Shown here piece after piece: positions 23,602 to 30,612 of a stretch of 30,612 bases of DNA. Position 1 is the first letter of the stretch; each line of letters starts with the position of its first letter. The notes beneath the pieces are model-generated. The model saw nothing but the letters and a program-made list of their open reading frames with translations, made no database searches and had not been told where the DNA came from. The DNA comes from an uncultured Eubacteriales bacterium (GTDB lineage Bacteria > Bacillota > Clostridia > Oscillospirales > Acutalibacteraceae): the NCBI GenBank assembly GCA_934491515.1, contig CAKSTF010000018.1:1-30612 (forward strand), given 5' to 3'. The position numbers and the translations under genes are program-made.

Positions 23602-24312
23602 TTAATTTTCTTCCTTTAAGCCTATTGCCTCCATGGGGGAGGAAAGTTTTCCGTCTATATAGGCTTCAATGTGAATGTGCGCTTCATCGGCACATTCGCA
23701 GGGCACCGTGCCGGAAACGCCTATCTGCGTGCCCGACTGCACGGCATTGCCTTTAGATACGGTAACGGTTTTAAGTCCGCAGTATTTTACGATAATTCCG
23801 TTTCCGTGATCAATTGAAACCGTTTTTCCAAGCGTCGGATCATCCTGTACGTCGGTTACCGTTCCGTCGGTTGCGGCAAGCACCTTTGTGCCCTCGGCAC
23901 ATTTTATATCTATTCCCATGTGAAGCCGTGTATCCCCGTATGTCTTTGAATATTGAAGCATACTGTCGCTGTACGGTTTGATTACGGCTCCCTCAACCGG
24001 CAGCGTGAAACTGCGTTTCGGTTCTTCCGCGGTGCTGCTCGCAGGCGGTGTATAAGGCTCGGAGGAGGCGTTTCCCGCGGCGCTTTCGGTTTCTTTTTCG
24101 GGCTCTTTGCTGCTTTCCGCGCTTGGGGTAACGCTGCTGTTTTTATAACTTCCGCTGCTGATGTTCTGATTGTTTTTATTTTTTATATTTTTGCCGGAAA
24201 GTCTTGATACGGTTATAAAGGAAACTGCGCCTATTATAACAAGGGAAAGCGCAATAACCGAATAATATCCGAATTTTCCGGGCTTTTTGCCATTCTTTTC
24301 TTCGTTTTCCAT
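23602..24312 (-). CDS. Membrane-anchored M23 (LytM) family protein, SpoIIQ-like
   Basis: A 236-residue protein with a basic N-terminus, one membrane helix (about residues 16-36), a low-complexity Ser/Glu/Pro linker (about 45-100) and a C-terminal M23/LytM domain (about 103-228). The domain keeps the metal-ligand pattern HMGIDIKC (His and Asp) and HIHIEAY (HxH), so a Zn site looks complete. This layout, and the LPVEGAVIKPYSDSMLQYSKTYGD entry to the domain, resembles clostridial SpoIIQ. SpoIIQ is a forespore membrane protein that binds SpoIIIAH during engulfment. An ordinary cell-wall endopeptidase is the alternative. AAAAGGAGAAG precedes the ATG at 24312. No clear sigma-F promoter was found, only a GCATA box with a poor downstream match. 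Confidence 0.8.
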   Translation of the reverse strand: MENEEKNGKKPGKFGYYSVIALSLVIIGAVSFITVSRLSGKNIKNKNNQNISSGSYKNSSVTPSAESSKEPEKETESAAGNASSEPYTPPASSTAEEPKRSFTLPVEGAVIKPYSDSMLQYSKTYGDTRLHMGIDIKCAEGTKVLAATDGTVTDVQDDPTLGKTVSIDHGNGIIVKYCGLKTVTVSKGNAVQSGTQIGVSGTVPCECADEAHIHIEAYIDGKLSSPMEAIGLKEEN

Positions 24313-24430
24313 AACTTCTTCTCCTTTTGAAACTTTCTGTAAATAGTGTTGACCGAATGTTAAAAGATATTCTTTAAATAATTTAAAATTCGTTCACAGA
24401 AACTTAAAAAATATGCTGTACAATATAGTC

Positions 24431-24545
24431 GTACCGCAAAGGAAGCCGCAATCCTTTCGGTGCGCGGGACTATGAGTCCCGAATTCTCCTCAAACCCCTT
24501 AAAAGAGAAAACAGACCGCTTTCGGGCGGCCTGTTTTCTTTTTTT
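24431..24545 (+). ncRNA. Candidate small structured RNA with its own terminator
   Basis: In the 299-base gap between divergent genes, three hairpins follow one another. The first is GTACCG-C-AAAGGA (24431-24443)/TCCTTT-CGGTGC (24452-24463). The second is CGGGACT/AGTCCCG (24465-24471, 24475-24481). The third is a terminator at 24507-24538 with a T run. A TACAAT box at 24419-24424 would put the start at about 24431, exactly at the first stem, but no good -35 box is at the right distance. The terminator lies 67 bases before the next gene's start codon, so this could also be an attenuating leader. I do not recognise the family. Confidence 0.45.
24505..24545 (+). terminator. Terminator of the candidate small RNA
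   Basis: The stem GAAAACAG (24507-24514)/CTGTTTTC (24531-24538), extended by CCGC/GCGG after one mismatch, is followed by seven T. Confidence 0.88.
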
Positions 24546-24611
24546 ATTGATTTAGGTGTTATCGGTGTGATATATTTATTTTGTTAATTTTAAAAAATTA
24601 AGGTGATATAA

Positions 24612-25331
24612 ATGAAAATCGTTATCGTCCGCCACGGCGATCCGAATTATGAAACAGACAGTCTTACTCCTGCCGGCAAAATTGAAGCGGAACTTTTGGT
24701 TCCGAGGATAAAATCGCTTTGCGCCGACGAGTATTATGTTTCCCCTTTGGGCAGGGCAAGGGAAACGGCGGCGCCCTCCATGGCGGCTTTGGGCAAACAG
24801 GCGGCCGTTCTTGACTGGCTGCAGGAATTTCCGGCATATACAAAGGAAAACGGCGAGGACAGTCTGCCGTGGGATCTTATGCCTTCTTACTGGACTTCGG
24901 ACGAGCGCTACTACAGCGAAAACGAATGGTATAATACCGACCTTATGAAAACAGGGCCCATAAAGAAAACCTTTGACAGCGTGACCGCCGAACTTGACGG
25001 ATTTTTGGCAAAACACGGCTACCGCAGGGATGGCAGAATATACCGCGCCGAAAAACCGAATTCAAAAACAATAGTGCTTTTCTGCCACTTCGGTATAGAG
25101 TGCGTTTTCTTATCCCATATCTTAGGCGTGGCGCCCCACGTTTTGTGGCAGGGATTTGTGGCGCTTCCCACTTCGGTTACCACACTTGTTACCGAGGAGC
25201 GCGAAAAGGGAATAGCCGCTTTCCGCTGCAACGGTTTCGGTGACGTTTCGCATCTGTACGCGGCAGGACGCGAGCCATCTTTTGCGGCGCGTTTCTGCGA
25301 ACTTTACACAAATTCCGATGAAAGGCACTGA
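24612..25331 (+). CDS. Histidine phosphatase family protein
   Basis: A 239-residue branch-1 histidine phosphatase. The phosphohistidine motif is IVRHGDPNYETDSLTPAGKIEAE (H8), and the second catalytic His lies in VLFCHFGIECVF. SPLGRARETA is the conserved arginine-containing loop. It is not closely similar to the family member at 4826-5485 and keeps the standard RHGD. The substrate is unknown. AAGGTGAT lies 7 bases before the ATG. It begins a three-gene run with two flavoproteins, the next gene starting 8 bases downstream, so a shared pathway or repair role is possible but not shown by the sequence. Confidence 0.9.
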   Translation: MKIVIVRHGDPNYETDSLTPAGKIEAELLVPRIKSLCADEYYVSPLGRARETAAPSMAALGKQAAVLDWLQEFPAYTKENGEDSLPWDLMPSYWTSDERYYSENEWYNTDLMKTGPIKKTFDSVTAELDGFLAKHGYRRDGRIYRAEKPNSKTIVLFCHFGIECVFLSHILGVAPHVLWQGFVALPTSVTTLVTEEREKGIAAFRCNGFGDVSHLYAAGREPSFAARFCELYTNSDERH

Positions 25332-25339
25332 TTGGCGAT

Positions 25340-26590
25340 ATGTCAAGATATTATGATGTTGTAATAACCGGCGGCGGCGCTTCGGGACTTGCCTGTTCCG
25401 TGATAATAAAAATGCACGGCGAAGAAATATCGGTGTGTATTTTAGAACAGTTAAACCGCGTGGGCAAAAAACTTATCACTACCGGCAACGGAAGGTGCAA
25501 TATAACAAATCGCAACGCGGAACCTTCAAAATACCATGGTGAAAATGCGGGCTTCTGCCGTTATGCCCTTAAAAATTACGATAATTTCGCAACGGAAGTG
25601 TTTTTTAACCAGTTGGGTATAATTTTCACTTATGACAGTGAAGGCAGGGCGTATCCTTATTCTCTTCAGGCGTCCTCGGTAGTGGACGCGCTGCGTTTTG
25701 CGGCGGAAGAAAAAGGTGTGGAAATATTTACCGAACACGCGGTTACCGATGTTTTTAAAAACGAATCGGGATACACCGTAACTGCGGGCGGCGAAAAATT
25801 CAAAACGCCTGTGTTTATAGCGGCAGGCGGTCTTTATTCCGGCGGTGAAAAAGCAGGCAGTAACGGCAGTATGCTTAAAATACTTGAAAAACTGGGGTAC
25901 AGGACGGTAAAAACCACACCTGCGATAGTGCAGATTAAAACGGAAAGCGCTCTTACGCGCTCGCTTAAAGGCATAAAGGTTAACGCGAAAGCGACCCTGT
26001 TTTGCGACGGTAAACCGCTGCGCTCCGAAACGGGCGAGGTGCTTTTCTGCGATTACGGACTTTCGGGTCCGCCCGTTATGCAGATATCCCGCGAAACAGA
26101 ACGTAAAAAGGGCGAAAAACATATAGCGCTTGACCTTATGCCGGAATATGATATACAGCGCGTGTTTGATATGATACGTTACAGAAAATCAGTGCTTTCA
26201 AAGCGTCCGCTTGAGGAGTTTTTTACGGGTATGCTTAATAAGCGCGTGGGTCAGGCAATTGTAAAACTTTCGGGACTTAAACTTTCCGATTTTTCGGATA
26301 CGCTTACCACAGACGATATAAAGCGGCTGGCACAGAATATAAAGAATTTAAGTTTTGCGGTTACAGGTACCGCAGGATTTATAAATTCACAGGTAACCGC
26401 CGGCGGTCTTGATACTTCGGGGTTTGACGATACCACCATGATGTCCGAAAAGGACGAAGGGCTGTTTTGCATAGGCGAGATACTGGATATAGACGGCGAC
26501 TGCGGCGGCTATAACCTACAATGGGCGTGGAGCAGCGCAATGTGCGCGGCAGACGCCGTATGCGAGTACCTTGACGGTGGCAAAAAATGA
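25340..26590 (+). CDS. FAD-dependent oxidoreductase, HI0933/YhiN (BaiN) family
   Basis: A 416-residue flavoprotein with an N-terminal FAD-binding Rossmann motif VVITGGGASGLACSVI (residues 6-21). The family signature GKKLITTGNGRCNITN is at about residues 43-58, and the C-terminal GLFCIGEILDIDGDCGGYNLQWAWSSA region closes the FAD site. The family is widespread and mostly uncharacterised; one member, BaiN, acts on bile acid intermediates, but that activity cannot be inferred from family membership alone. It ends with ATGA overlapping the next flavoprotein gene, so the two are translationally coupled. Confidence 0.94.
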   Translation: MSRYYDVVITGGGASGLACSVIIKMHGEEISVCILEQLNRVGKKLITTGNGRCNITNRNAEPSKYHGENAGFCRYALKNYDNFATEVFFNQLGIIFTYDSEGRAYPYSLQASSVVDALRFAAEEKGVEIFTEHAVTDVFKNESGYTVTAGGEKFKTPVFIAAGGLYSGGEKAGSNGSMLKILEKLGYRTVKTTPAIVQIKTESALTRSLKGIKVNAKATLFCDGKPLRSETGEVLFCDYGLSGPPVMQISRETERKKGEKHIALDLMPEYDIQRVFDMIRYRKSVLSKRPLEEFFTGMLNKRVGQAIVKLSGLKLSDFSDTLTTDDIKRLAQNIKNLSFAVTGTAGFINSQVTAGGLDTSGFDDTTMMSEKDEGLFCIGEILDIDGDCGGYNLQWAWSSAMCAADAVCEYLDGGKK

Positions 26591-28161
26591 TAATTATAGA
26601 AAATATAAAACTTCCCGTGAATACCGATTTTTCAAATATGAAGGCAATTGCGGCAAGGGCGCTCGGCGTGGGGGAATCAAACGTTTTAAGCGCGTGCCTT
26701 CACAGAAAATCGGTGGACGCGCGCAGAAAGGACAAGGTTCATTTCTGCGTTTCTGTTAAAGCGGAGGTAAAAAACGAAGAACGCCTGATTTTGAAAAATA
26801 AAAATTGCCGTAAATTCACCGAAAAACCGTACGAGTGGAAAAAGGCGAAAAAATTCCCCGAAACACCGCCCGTTGTAATAGGTTTCGGACCGGCGGGAAT
26901 GTTTGCGGCGCTCTGCCTTGCAAAGGCGGGACTGTGCCCCCTGGTTATCGAGCGCGGCGCCGATGTTGACGAAAGAACCGCCGCGGTTGAGAAATTCTGG
27001 AACGGCGGAAAACTTGACGCCGCTTCAAATGTCCAGTTCGGCGAGGGCGGTGCAGGCACATTTTCCGACGGTAAACTGAATACGGGCATAAAAGACCCCC
27101 GCTGCCGTGAAATACTAAGGCAGTTTGTGCATTTCGGCGCACCGGAAAGCATTTTAACCGATGCAAAGCCGCATATAGGAACCGACATACTTAAAACCGT
27201 GGTAAAGAATATACGGAAAGAGATTATATCCTTAGGCGGCAGCGTGCGTTTTCTGTCGCATTTTGACGGTTTCGGAACTCGAAACGGCAAACTTACCGAA
27301 ATTACAGTGAACGGAAAACCGATTAAATGTGAAAACCTTATTCTTGCCTGCGGCCATTCCGCAAGGGATACTTTTTATATGCTTTTTGAAAACGGCGTTA
27401 AAATGGAGCGCAAGCCTTTTTCCGTGGGCGTAAGGATAGAACATCTGCAAAACGATATAAACCGCGCGCTTTACGGCGATTTTGCAAAATCGTCGGCGCT
27501 CGGCGCCGCCGACTATAAGGCGGCGGTACACCTTGAAAACGGCAGGGGAGTATATACGTTTTGTATGTGCCCGGGCGGCAGCGTTGTAAACGCCTCCTCC
27601 GAGGAAGGCGCTTTGGCGGTAAACGGTATGAGCGAAAGCCGCAGGGACGGCGAAAATGCGAACAGCGCGCTCCTTGTGGGAGTAGACGTTTCGGATTTTG
27701 AAGGCGATTCGGTTCTTGCAGGTGTTGAACTTCAAAGAAAAATAGAAAGCGCCGCTTACGTTCAGGGCGGCGGCAGTGTTCCCATAGATACCGTAGGGCA
27801 TTTTCTTTACGGCCAAAAACAGGAACTCGGCATCGTAAGACCCACCGTGAAACCAAGAACGGTTTTTGCCGATTTTGAAAAAATATTTCCCGGGTTTGTA
27901 ACCGAAAGTCTGAAACTGGGAATAAAGGCTTTTGCCAAAAAAATATCGGGTTTTGACAACCCCGGTGCAGTGCTTACCGCCCCCGAAACACGCAGTTCGT
28001 CGCCCGTAAGGATATTAAGGGACGAAAACGGCGTTTCTGTAATAAAGGGTATTTACCCCGCAGGCGAGGGCGCAGGGTATGCCGGTGGGATTATGTCCGC
28101 CGCGGCAGACGGTATGAAGATTGCCGAAAAGGTGCTTGAAAAATACGGTGCGGAAGAATAA
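26587..28161 (+). CDS. FAD-dependent dehydrogenase, COG2509-type
   Basis: A 524-residue flavoprotein with about 95 N-terminal residues forming a small alpha/beta domain. The FAD-binding motif PPVVIGFGPAGMFAALCLAKAG follows at about residues 94-115, then VIERGADVDERT and the conserved NVQFGEGGAGTFSDGKLNTGI stretch. The C-terminus, GIYPAGEGAGYAGGIMSAAADG, completes the FAD site. This architecture is a conserved but uncharacterised dehydrogenase family common in Firmicutes, often found beside YhiN-type proteins as here. The substrate is unknown. It overlaps the preceding gene by 4 bases and ends 13 bases from a convergent gene with no visible terminator between. Confidence 0.93.
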   Translation: MIIIENIKLPVNTDFSNMKAIAARALGVGESNVLSACLHRKSVDARRKDKVHFCVSVKAEVKNEERLILKNKNCRKFTEKPYEWKKAKKFPETPPVVIGFGPAGMFAALCLAKAGLCPLVIERGADVDERTAAVEKFWNGGKLDAASNVQFGEGGAGTFSDGKLNTGIKDPRCREILRQFVHFGAPESILTDAKPHIGTDILKTVVKNIRKEIISLGGSVRFLSHFDGFGTRNGKLTEITVNGKPIKCENLILACGHSARDTFYMLFENGVKMERKPFSVGVRIEHLQNDINRALYGDFAKSSALGAADYKAAVHLENGRGVYTFCMCPGGSVVNASSEEGALAVNGMSESRRDGENANSALLVGVDVSDFEGDSVLAGVELQRKIESAAYVQGGGSVPIDTVGHFLYGQKQELGIVRPTVKPRTVFADFEKIFPGFVTESLKLGIKAFAKKISGFDNPGAVLTAPETRSSSPVRILRDENGVSVIKGIYPAGEGAGYAGGIMSAAADGMKIAEKVLEKYGAEE

Positions 28162-28174
28162 ACCGCTTTTACCG

Positions 28175-28690
28175 TTACACCGAAAAAACATTTATAAGTT
28201 TAAAAATATCCTTCGCGGAAATGCGGGGGATATTTTTGTTTTGCCCTTTAGGCGCATAAACGGAAACGGCGTTTGTGTTTCCTGTTTTAAGCAGCGTGCC
28301 GCCGCCTTTTTCCGAAAGGCTTATCAGCATGGCGGTGCGTCTGCCTTTAAAGACCAAATACAGATAGTTTCCCTGCTCTTTTACGGAAATTTTGCCTGCC
28401 TTTTCTTTAACCGCCGCAAAAATAAGGGCAAAAAACACCCTTGTGGGTATCGCTCTTGTATGAATTATTTTTGCATCTGTCCTTATGCCGTAAAAAACAC
28501 TTAAAAGTATTGTGATAAGCCGCATATCACAGGGAGTTATAATGTTGTATCGGGGTTTGGCGTTAAAAAGTTCAAAAAGTTCTATTTTTTTTAGCGCCGC
28601 AGCGTATTCTTTGCCTTCAAACGCCTTTTTTTGTAAAAAATTCCTTAATGCAGCCGTGTAAATTTCGGGCCGATTAGGTAAAAAATGCAT
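28175..28690 (-). CDS. Uncharacterised 171-residue protein
   Basis: The ORF is open further upstream to 28777, but ATG at 28690 (MHFLPNRPEIYTAALRNF) follows AAAGGAAG, whereas the longer N-terminus is a run of AT-rich codons that looks like intergenic DNA. The product is basic. A helical N-terminal half leads to a hydrophobic stretch (MRLITILLSVFYGI and RVFFALIFAAVKEKAG), and alternating strand-like segments follow (YLYLVFKGRRTAMLISLSEKGG). The pattern loosely recalls the ATPase fold of sensor kinases, but the nucleotide-binding motifs are not evident, so I assign no function. Convergent with the flavoprotein gene and divergent from gap. Confidence 0.6.
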   Translation of the reverse strand: MHFLPNRPEIYTAALRNFLQKKAFEGKEYAAALKKIELFELFNAKPRYNIITPCDMRLITILLSVFYGIRTDAKIIHTRAIPTRVFFALIFAAVKEKAGKISVKEQGNYLYLVFKGRRTAMLISLSEKGGGTLLKTGNTNAVSVYAPKGQNKNIPRISAKDIFKLINVFSV

Positions 28691-28771
28691 ATTATTTTCG
28701 CTTCCTTTCTTTTTTATTTTTATCAATATCAATAAAAAAAGTAAAATTGTTAAAAAAATGTCTGTTTTAAC

Positions 28772-28800
28772 TTGCAAAGATGCAATAAATAGGTTAAAAT
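28772..28800 (+). promoter_or_regulatory. Sigma-A promoter for gap
   Basis: TTGCAA at 28772-28777 and TAAAAT at 28795-28800 have a 17-base spacer in a very AT-rich upstream region, as is typical of strong promoters. The ribosome binding site AGGAGG follows about 20 bases later. Confidence 0.72.
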
Positions 28801-28835
28801 GTTATAGATAAAAAATATAGGAGGTTTCTTTAATT

Positions 28836-29846
28836 ATGGTTAAAGTTGCTATCAATGGTTTTGGCCGTATCGGCCGTCTTGCATTCCGTCAGATGTTCGG
28901 TGCAGAGGGTTACGAGGTTGTTGCCATCAACGATCTTACAAGCCCCGCAATGCTCGCTCATCTTCTTAAGTACGACTCCGCACAGGGTCGTTACGCTCTC
29001 TGCGATAAGGTAGAGACAGGCGAAGACAGCATCACTGTTGACGGTAAGACTATCAAGATTTACGCTGAAAAGGACGCTAAGGATCTTCCCTGGGGCGAAA
29101 TCGGCGTAGACGTTGTTCTTGAATGCACAGGCTTCTATACTTCCAAGGAAAAGGCACAGGCTCATATAGACGCAGGCGCAAAGAAGGTTGTTATTTCCGC
29201 ACCCGCAGGTAAAGATCTTCCCACCATCGTTTACAGCGTAAACGAAAAAACTCTTACAAAAGAGGACAAGATCATTTCCGCTGCTTCCTGCACAACAAAC
29301 TGCCTTGCTCCCATGGCTGATACTCTTAATAAGTATGCCCCGATCCAGAGTGGTATTATGACCACCGTTCACGCTTTCACCGGCGACCAGATGGTTCTTG
29401 ACGGTCCGCACAGAAAGGGCGATCTTCGCCGCGCACGTGCCGCTGCCGTTAACATAGTTCCCAACTCCACCGGCGCTGCTAAGGCAATCGGTCTTGTTAT
29501 TCCCGAACTCAACGGCAAACTTATCGGTTCTGCTCAGCGTGTTCCGGTTCCCACCGGTTCCACCACTATCCTTGTTGCCGTTGTTAAGGGCAAGGATGTT
29601 ACGGTTGAAGGCATCAACGCCGCTATGAAGGCTGCTTCCAGCGCTTCCTTCGGCTACACCGAAGAGCCCCTCGTATCTTCTGATATAATCGGCATCACTT
29701 ACGGTTCGCTCTTTGATGCTACACAGACCATGGTTACCAAGATTGACGACGATACCTATCAGGTACAGGTTGTTTCCTGGTACGATAACGAGAATTCCTA
29801 CACAAGCCAGATGGTTCGTACCATTAAGTACTTTGCGGAAATCTGA
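28836..29846 (+). CDS. gap: Glyceraldehyde-3-phosphate dehydrogenase, type I
   Basis: The glycolytic enzyme that oxidises glyceraldehyde 3-phosphate to 1,3-bisphosphoglycerate with NAD+. The 336 residues show the NAD-binding INGFGRIGRLAFR at the N-terminus and an Asp after the second strand (INDLT, D33), fitting NAD preference. The active-site SAASCTTNCLAP holds the catalytic Cys152, and the C-terminal WYDNENSYTSQMVRTI is conserved. TATAGGAGG precedes the ATG. The codons differ from the neighbours: they favour GCT, CTT, GTT, AAG and TTC, with fewer GCG-rich and ATA codons, as expected for a very highly expressed gene. Monocistronic, with its own promoter and terminator. Confidence 0.98.
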   Translation: MVKVAINGFGRIGRLAFRQMFGAEGYEVVAINDLTSPAMLAHLLKYDSAQGRYALCDKVETGEDSITVDGKTIKIYAEKDAKDLPWGEIGVDVVLECTGFYTSKEKAQAHIDAGAKKVVISAPAGKDLPTIVYSVNEKTLTKEDKIISAASCTTNCLAPMADTLNKYAPIQSGIMTTVHAFTGDQMVLDGPHRKGDLRRARAAAVNIVPNSTGAAKAIGLVIPELNGKLIGSAQRVPVPTGSTTILVAVVKGKDVTVEGINAAMKAASSASFGYTEEPLVSSDIIGITYGSLFDATQTMVTKIDDDTYQVQVVSWYDNENSYTSQMVRTIKYFAEI

Positions 29847-29862
29847 TTTTAACAACAGAATC

Positions 29863-29895
29863 AAAAAGCGCCGGAATTTTTCCGGCGCTTTTTTC
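29863..29895 (+). terminator. Terminator after gap
   Basis: A 10-bp stem (AGCGCCGGAA at 29867-29876, TTCCGGCGCT at 29880-29889) with A5 before it and six T after it. Confidence 0.92.
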
Positions 29896-29944
29896 TGCAT
29901 AAATAACGCCCGTTTTTCATAAAATATTTTGCGGGGTGTTATAT

Positions 29945-30421
29945 ATGATTATAAGATTTGATTTAAAAAAGTTTGTTTTGTCGCTTTTGCCGCCGCTGCT
30001 TGCAGGCGGTCTTTCGGCGCTTATAACAAGGGGCGATATGGATCTTTATAAGAATATCAACCGTCCGCCGTTTTCTCCGCCCGGAATCGTTTTTCCGATA
30101 GTATGGACCGTTCTTTATATCCTTATGGGCGTGTCGTTCTATATGGTTCTTGTTAAGCGTGATATATACGCAAACAAAAAAACCGCTTTTGTCTGGTACT
30201 TTGCGTCACTGTTTTTAAACTTTATATGGTCGCCGGTGTTCTTTTCGGCAAGGCAGTATCTTTTGGCGTTTGTTATTCTTGTCTTCTTGTATGTAACGGT
30301 GGCGGTAACCGCGTTCCTGTTTTATAAGATAGATAAACCTGCGGGACTTTTGCAGATACCGTATATAATATGGCTGACCTTTGCCGCATACCTTAACCTC
30401 GGTGTATTTATTCTGAACTGA
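29945..30421 (+). CDS. TspO/MBR family membrane protein
   Basis: A 158-residue five-helix membrane protein of the tryptophan-rich sensory protein / peripheral benzodiazepine receptor family, which binds tetrapyrroles and related hydrophobic ligands. The conserved NRPPFSPPGIVFPIVWTVLYILMG segment (about residues 35-58) and WYFASLFLNFIWSPVFF (about 85-101) are clear, and the length is standard. I chose ATG at 29945, 6 bases after GGGGTG; an earlier GTG overlaps that site. It stands alone between two terminators, with no heme or porphyrin gene nearby, so its ligand is unknown. Confidence 0.94.
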   Translation: MIIRFDLKKFVLSLLPPLLAGGLSALITRGDMDLYKNINRPPFSPPGIVFPIVWTVLYILMGVSFYMVLVKRDIYANKKTAFVWYFASLFLNFIWSPVFFSARQYLLAFVILVFLYVTVAVTAFLFYKIDKPAGLLQIPYIIWLTFAAYLNLGVFILN

Positions 30422-30460
30422 AGAACGCGCCTCGGGCGGCATATAATAAATATAAAATTA

Positions 30461-30495
30461 AAATAAAAGCAGGTCAAAAGACCTGCTTTTTCTCT
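30461..30495 (+). terminator. Terminator after the TspO-family gene
   Basis: A perfect 11-bp stem (AAAAGCAGGTC at 30465-30475, GACCTGCTTTT at 30480-30490) with an AAAA loop and a T run. Confidence 0.9.
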
Positions 30496-30567
30496 ATATC
30501 GTATTTTGTGGGTTTATGACTTTTTGGTAAAGTTGAATATTTTTTAAAAGCAGAAAAATGTCTTTAA

Positions 30568-30583
30568 GTACAATATATTGTAC
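30568..30583. promoter_or_regulatory. Perfect 16-bp palindrome, probable operator
   Basis: GTACAATATATTGTAC is fully self-complementary and sits just before the AGGAGGG ribosome binding site at 30586-30592. It includes TACAAT, which could be a -10 box, so a dimeric repressor bound here would block the promoter or early transcription of the gene leaving the window. Confidence 0.6.
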
Positions 30584-30597
30584 GTAGGAGGGCAGAA

Positions 30598-30612
30598 ATG
30601 ACGAAAATAAAG
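30598..30612 (+). CDS. Start of a gene running off the right edge
   Basis: An ATG preceded by AGGAGGG with a 5-base spacer begins a frame reading MTKIK before the window ends. The operator-like palindrome in front suggests a self-regulated gene such as a small transcription regulator, but nothing in the five visible codons can confirm this. Confidence 0.45.

Noticed and set aside
24313..24430. A sigma-F type promoter for the M23 gene
   Set aside because: A GCATA box with 16-base spacing is present, but the downstream element matches the consensus poorly, so no call is made.
24431..24500. Resemblance to the 3' half of a c-di-AMP (ydaO-type) riboswitch
   Set aside because: The GGGACTATGAGTCCCGAA segment recalls it, but the conserved CAGCTAAC stretch and the whole 5' half are missing, so the family cannot be supported.
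24473..24556. A 27-codon ORF beginning ATGAGTCCC in the candidate small RNA
   Set aside because: It has no ribosome binding site and runs straight through the terminator hairpin and T run.
28691..28777. A 29-codon longer N-terminus for the 28175-28690 gene
   Set aside because: It is made of Ile/Leu/Lys codons from AT-rich intergenic DNA, and AAAGGAAG supports the later ATG.
28830..29900. A 356-codon open frame on the minus strand across gap
   Set aside because: It is a complete antisense shadow of the unmistakable gap gene, has low-complexity Gly/Asn/Cys-rich translation and no ribosome binding site; it arises from the biased codon use of gap.
1..30612. tRNA, rRNA, CRISPR arrays and phage genes
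   Set aside because: I looked for CCA-ended cloverleaf sequences, rRNA core motifs, regularly spaced repeats and integrase or capsid motifs and saw none.

Overview
The window reads as chromosomal DNA of an anaerobic Gram-positive Firmicute of class Clostridia, most like an uncultured gut Oscillospirales/Ruminococcaceae relative. This is inferred from gene content: a dockerin-bearing secreted protein, the clostridial forms of GreA, LysS, Fhs and GuaB, an M23 protein resembling SpoIIQ, strong AGGAGG-type ribosome binding sites and near-consensus sigma-A promoters. No rRNA, tRNA, CRISPR array, transposase or prophage gene was seen.

Layout. 1-690: the end of an unidentified protein, a 46-residue Gly/Asp-rich peptide gene and a strong terminator. 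780-2857: two decayed transporter genes facing each other, a MATE pump with a frameshifting deletion and a P-type ATPase that has lost its catalytic core. 2961-4698 (minus): endonuclease III overlapping a lone PTS IIC-type membrane protein. 4826-9770 (plus): a tight five-gene run (histidine phosphatase, RuvX/YqgF, HAD phosphatase, formate-THF ligase, IMP dehydrogenase) closed by two hairpin terminators. 9871-12491 (minus): rpsO then pnp. 12804-13976: HtrA-type protease with a structured leader. 14136-17883 (minus): lysS, greA and a secreted transglutaminase-like dockerin protein. 18049-20302 (plus): an initiating sugar-phosphate transferase overlapping a nucleotidyltransferase, probably for surface polysaccharide. 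20437-22968 (plus): a three-S1-domain RNA-binding protein, then an Mrp/NBP35 ATPase and TrmB as a translationally coupled pair.

22966-23520 is the most unusual stretch. It is a gene-free block of about 551 bp with 28-bp near-perfect terminal inverted repeats (26/28, including the TA at each end), nested inner inverted repeats and a TA dinucleotide on both sides. It looks like a non-autonomous foldback (MITE-like) element sitting exactly at the trmB stop codon. Removing it with one TA restores a TAA stop directly followed by the trmB terminator.

23602-24312 (minus) is the membrane-anchored M23 protein. 24431-24545 is a possible independent small structured RNA with its own terminator. 24612-28161 (plus) is a three-gene run of a histidine phosphatase and two FAD-dependent oxidoreductases. 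It is followed by an unrecognised minus-strand protein, the highly expressed gap gene and a TspO-family membrane protein. The right edge holds a perfect 16-bp palindrome just before the ribosome binding site of a gene that leaves the window.
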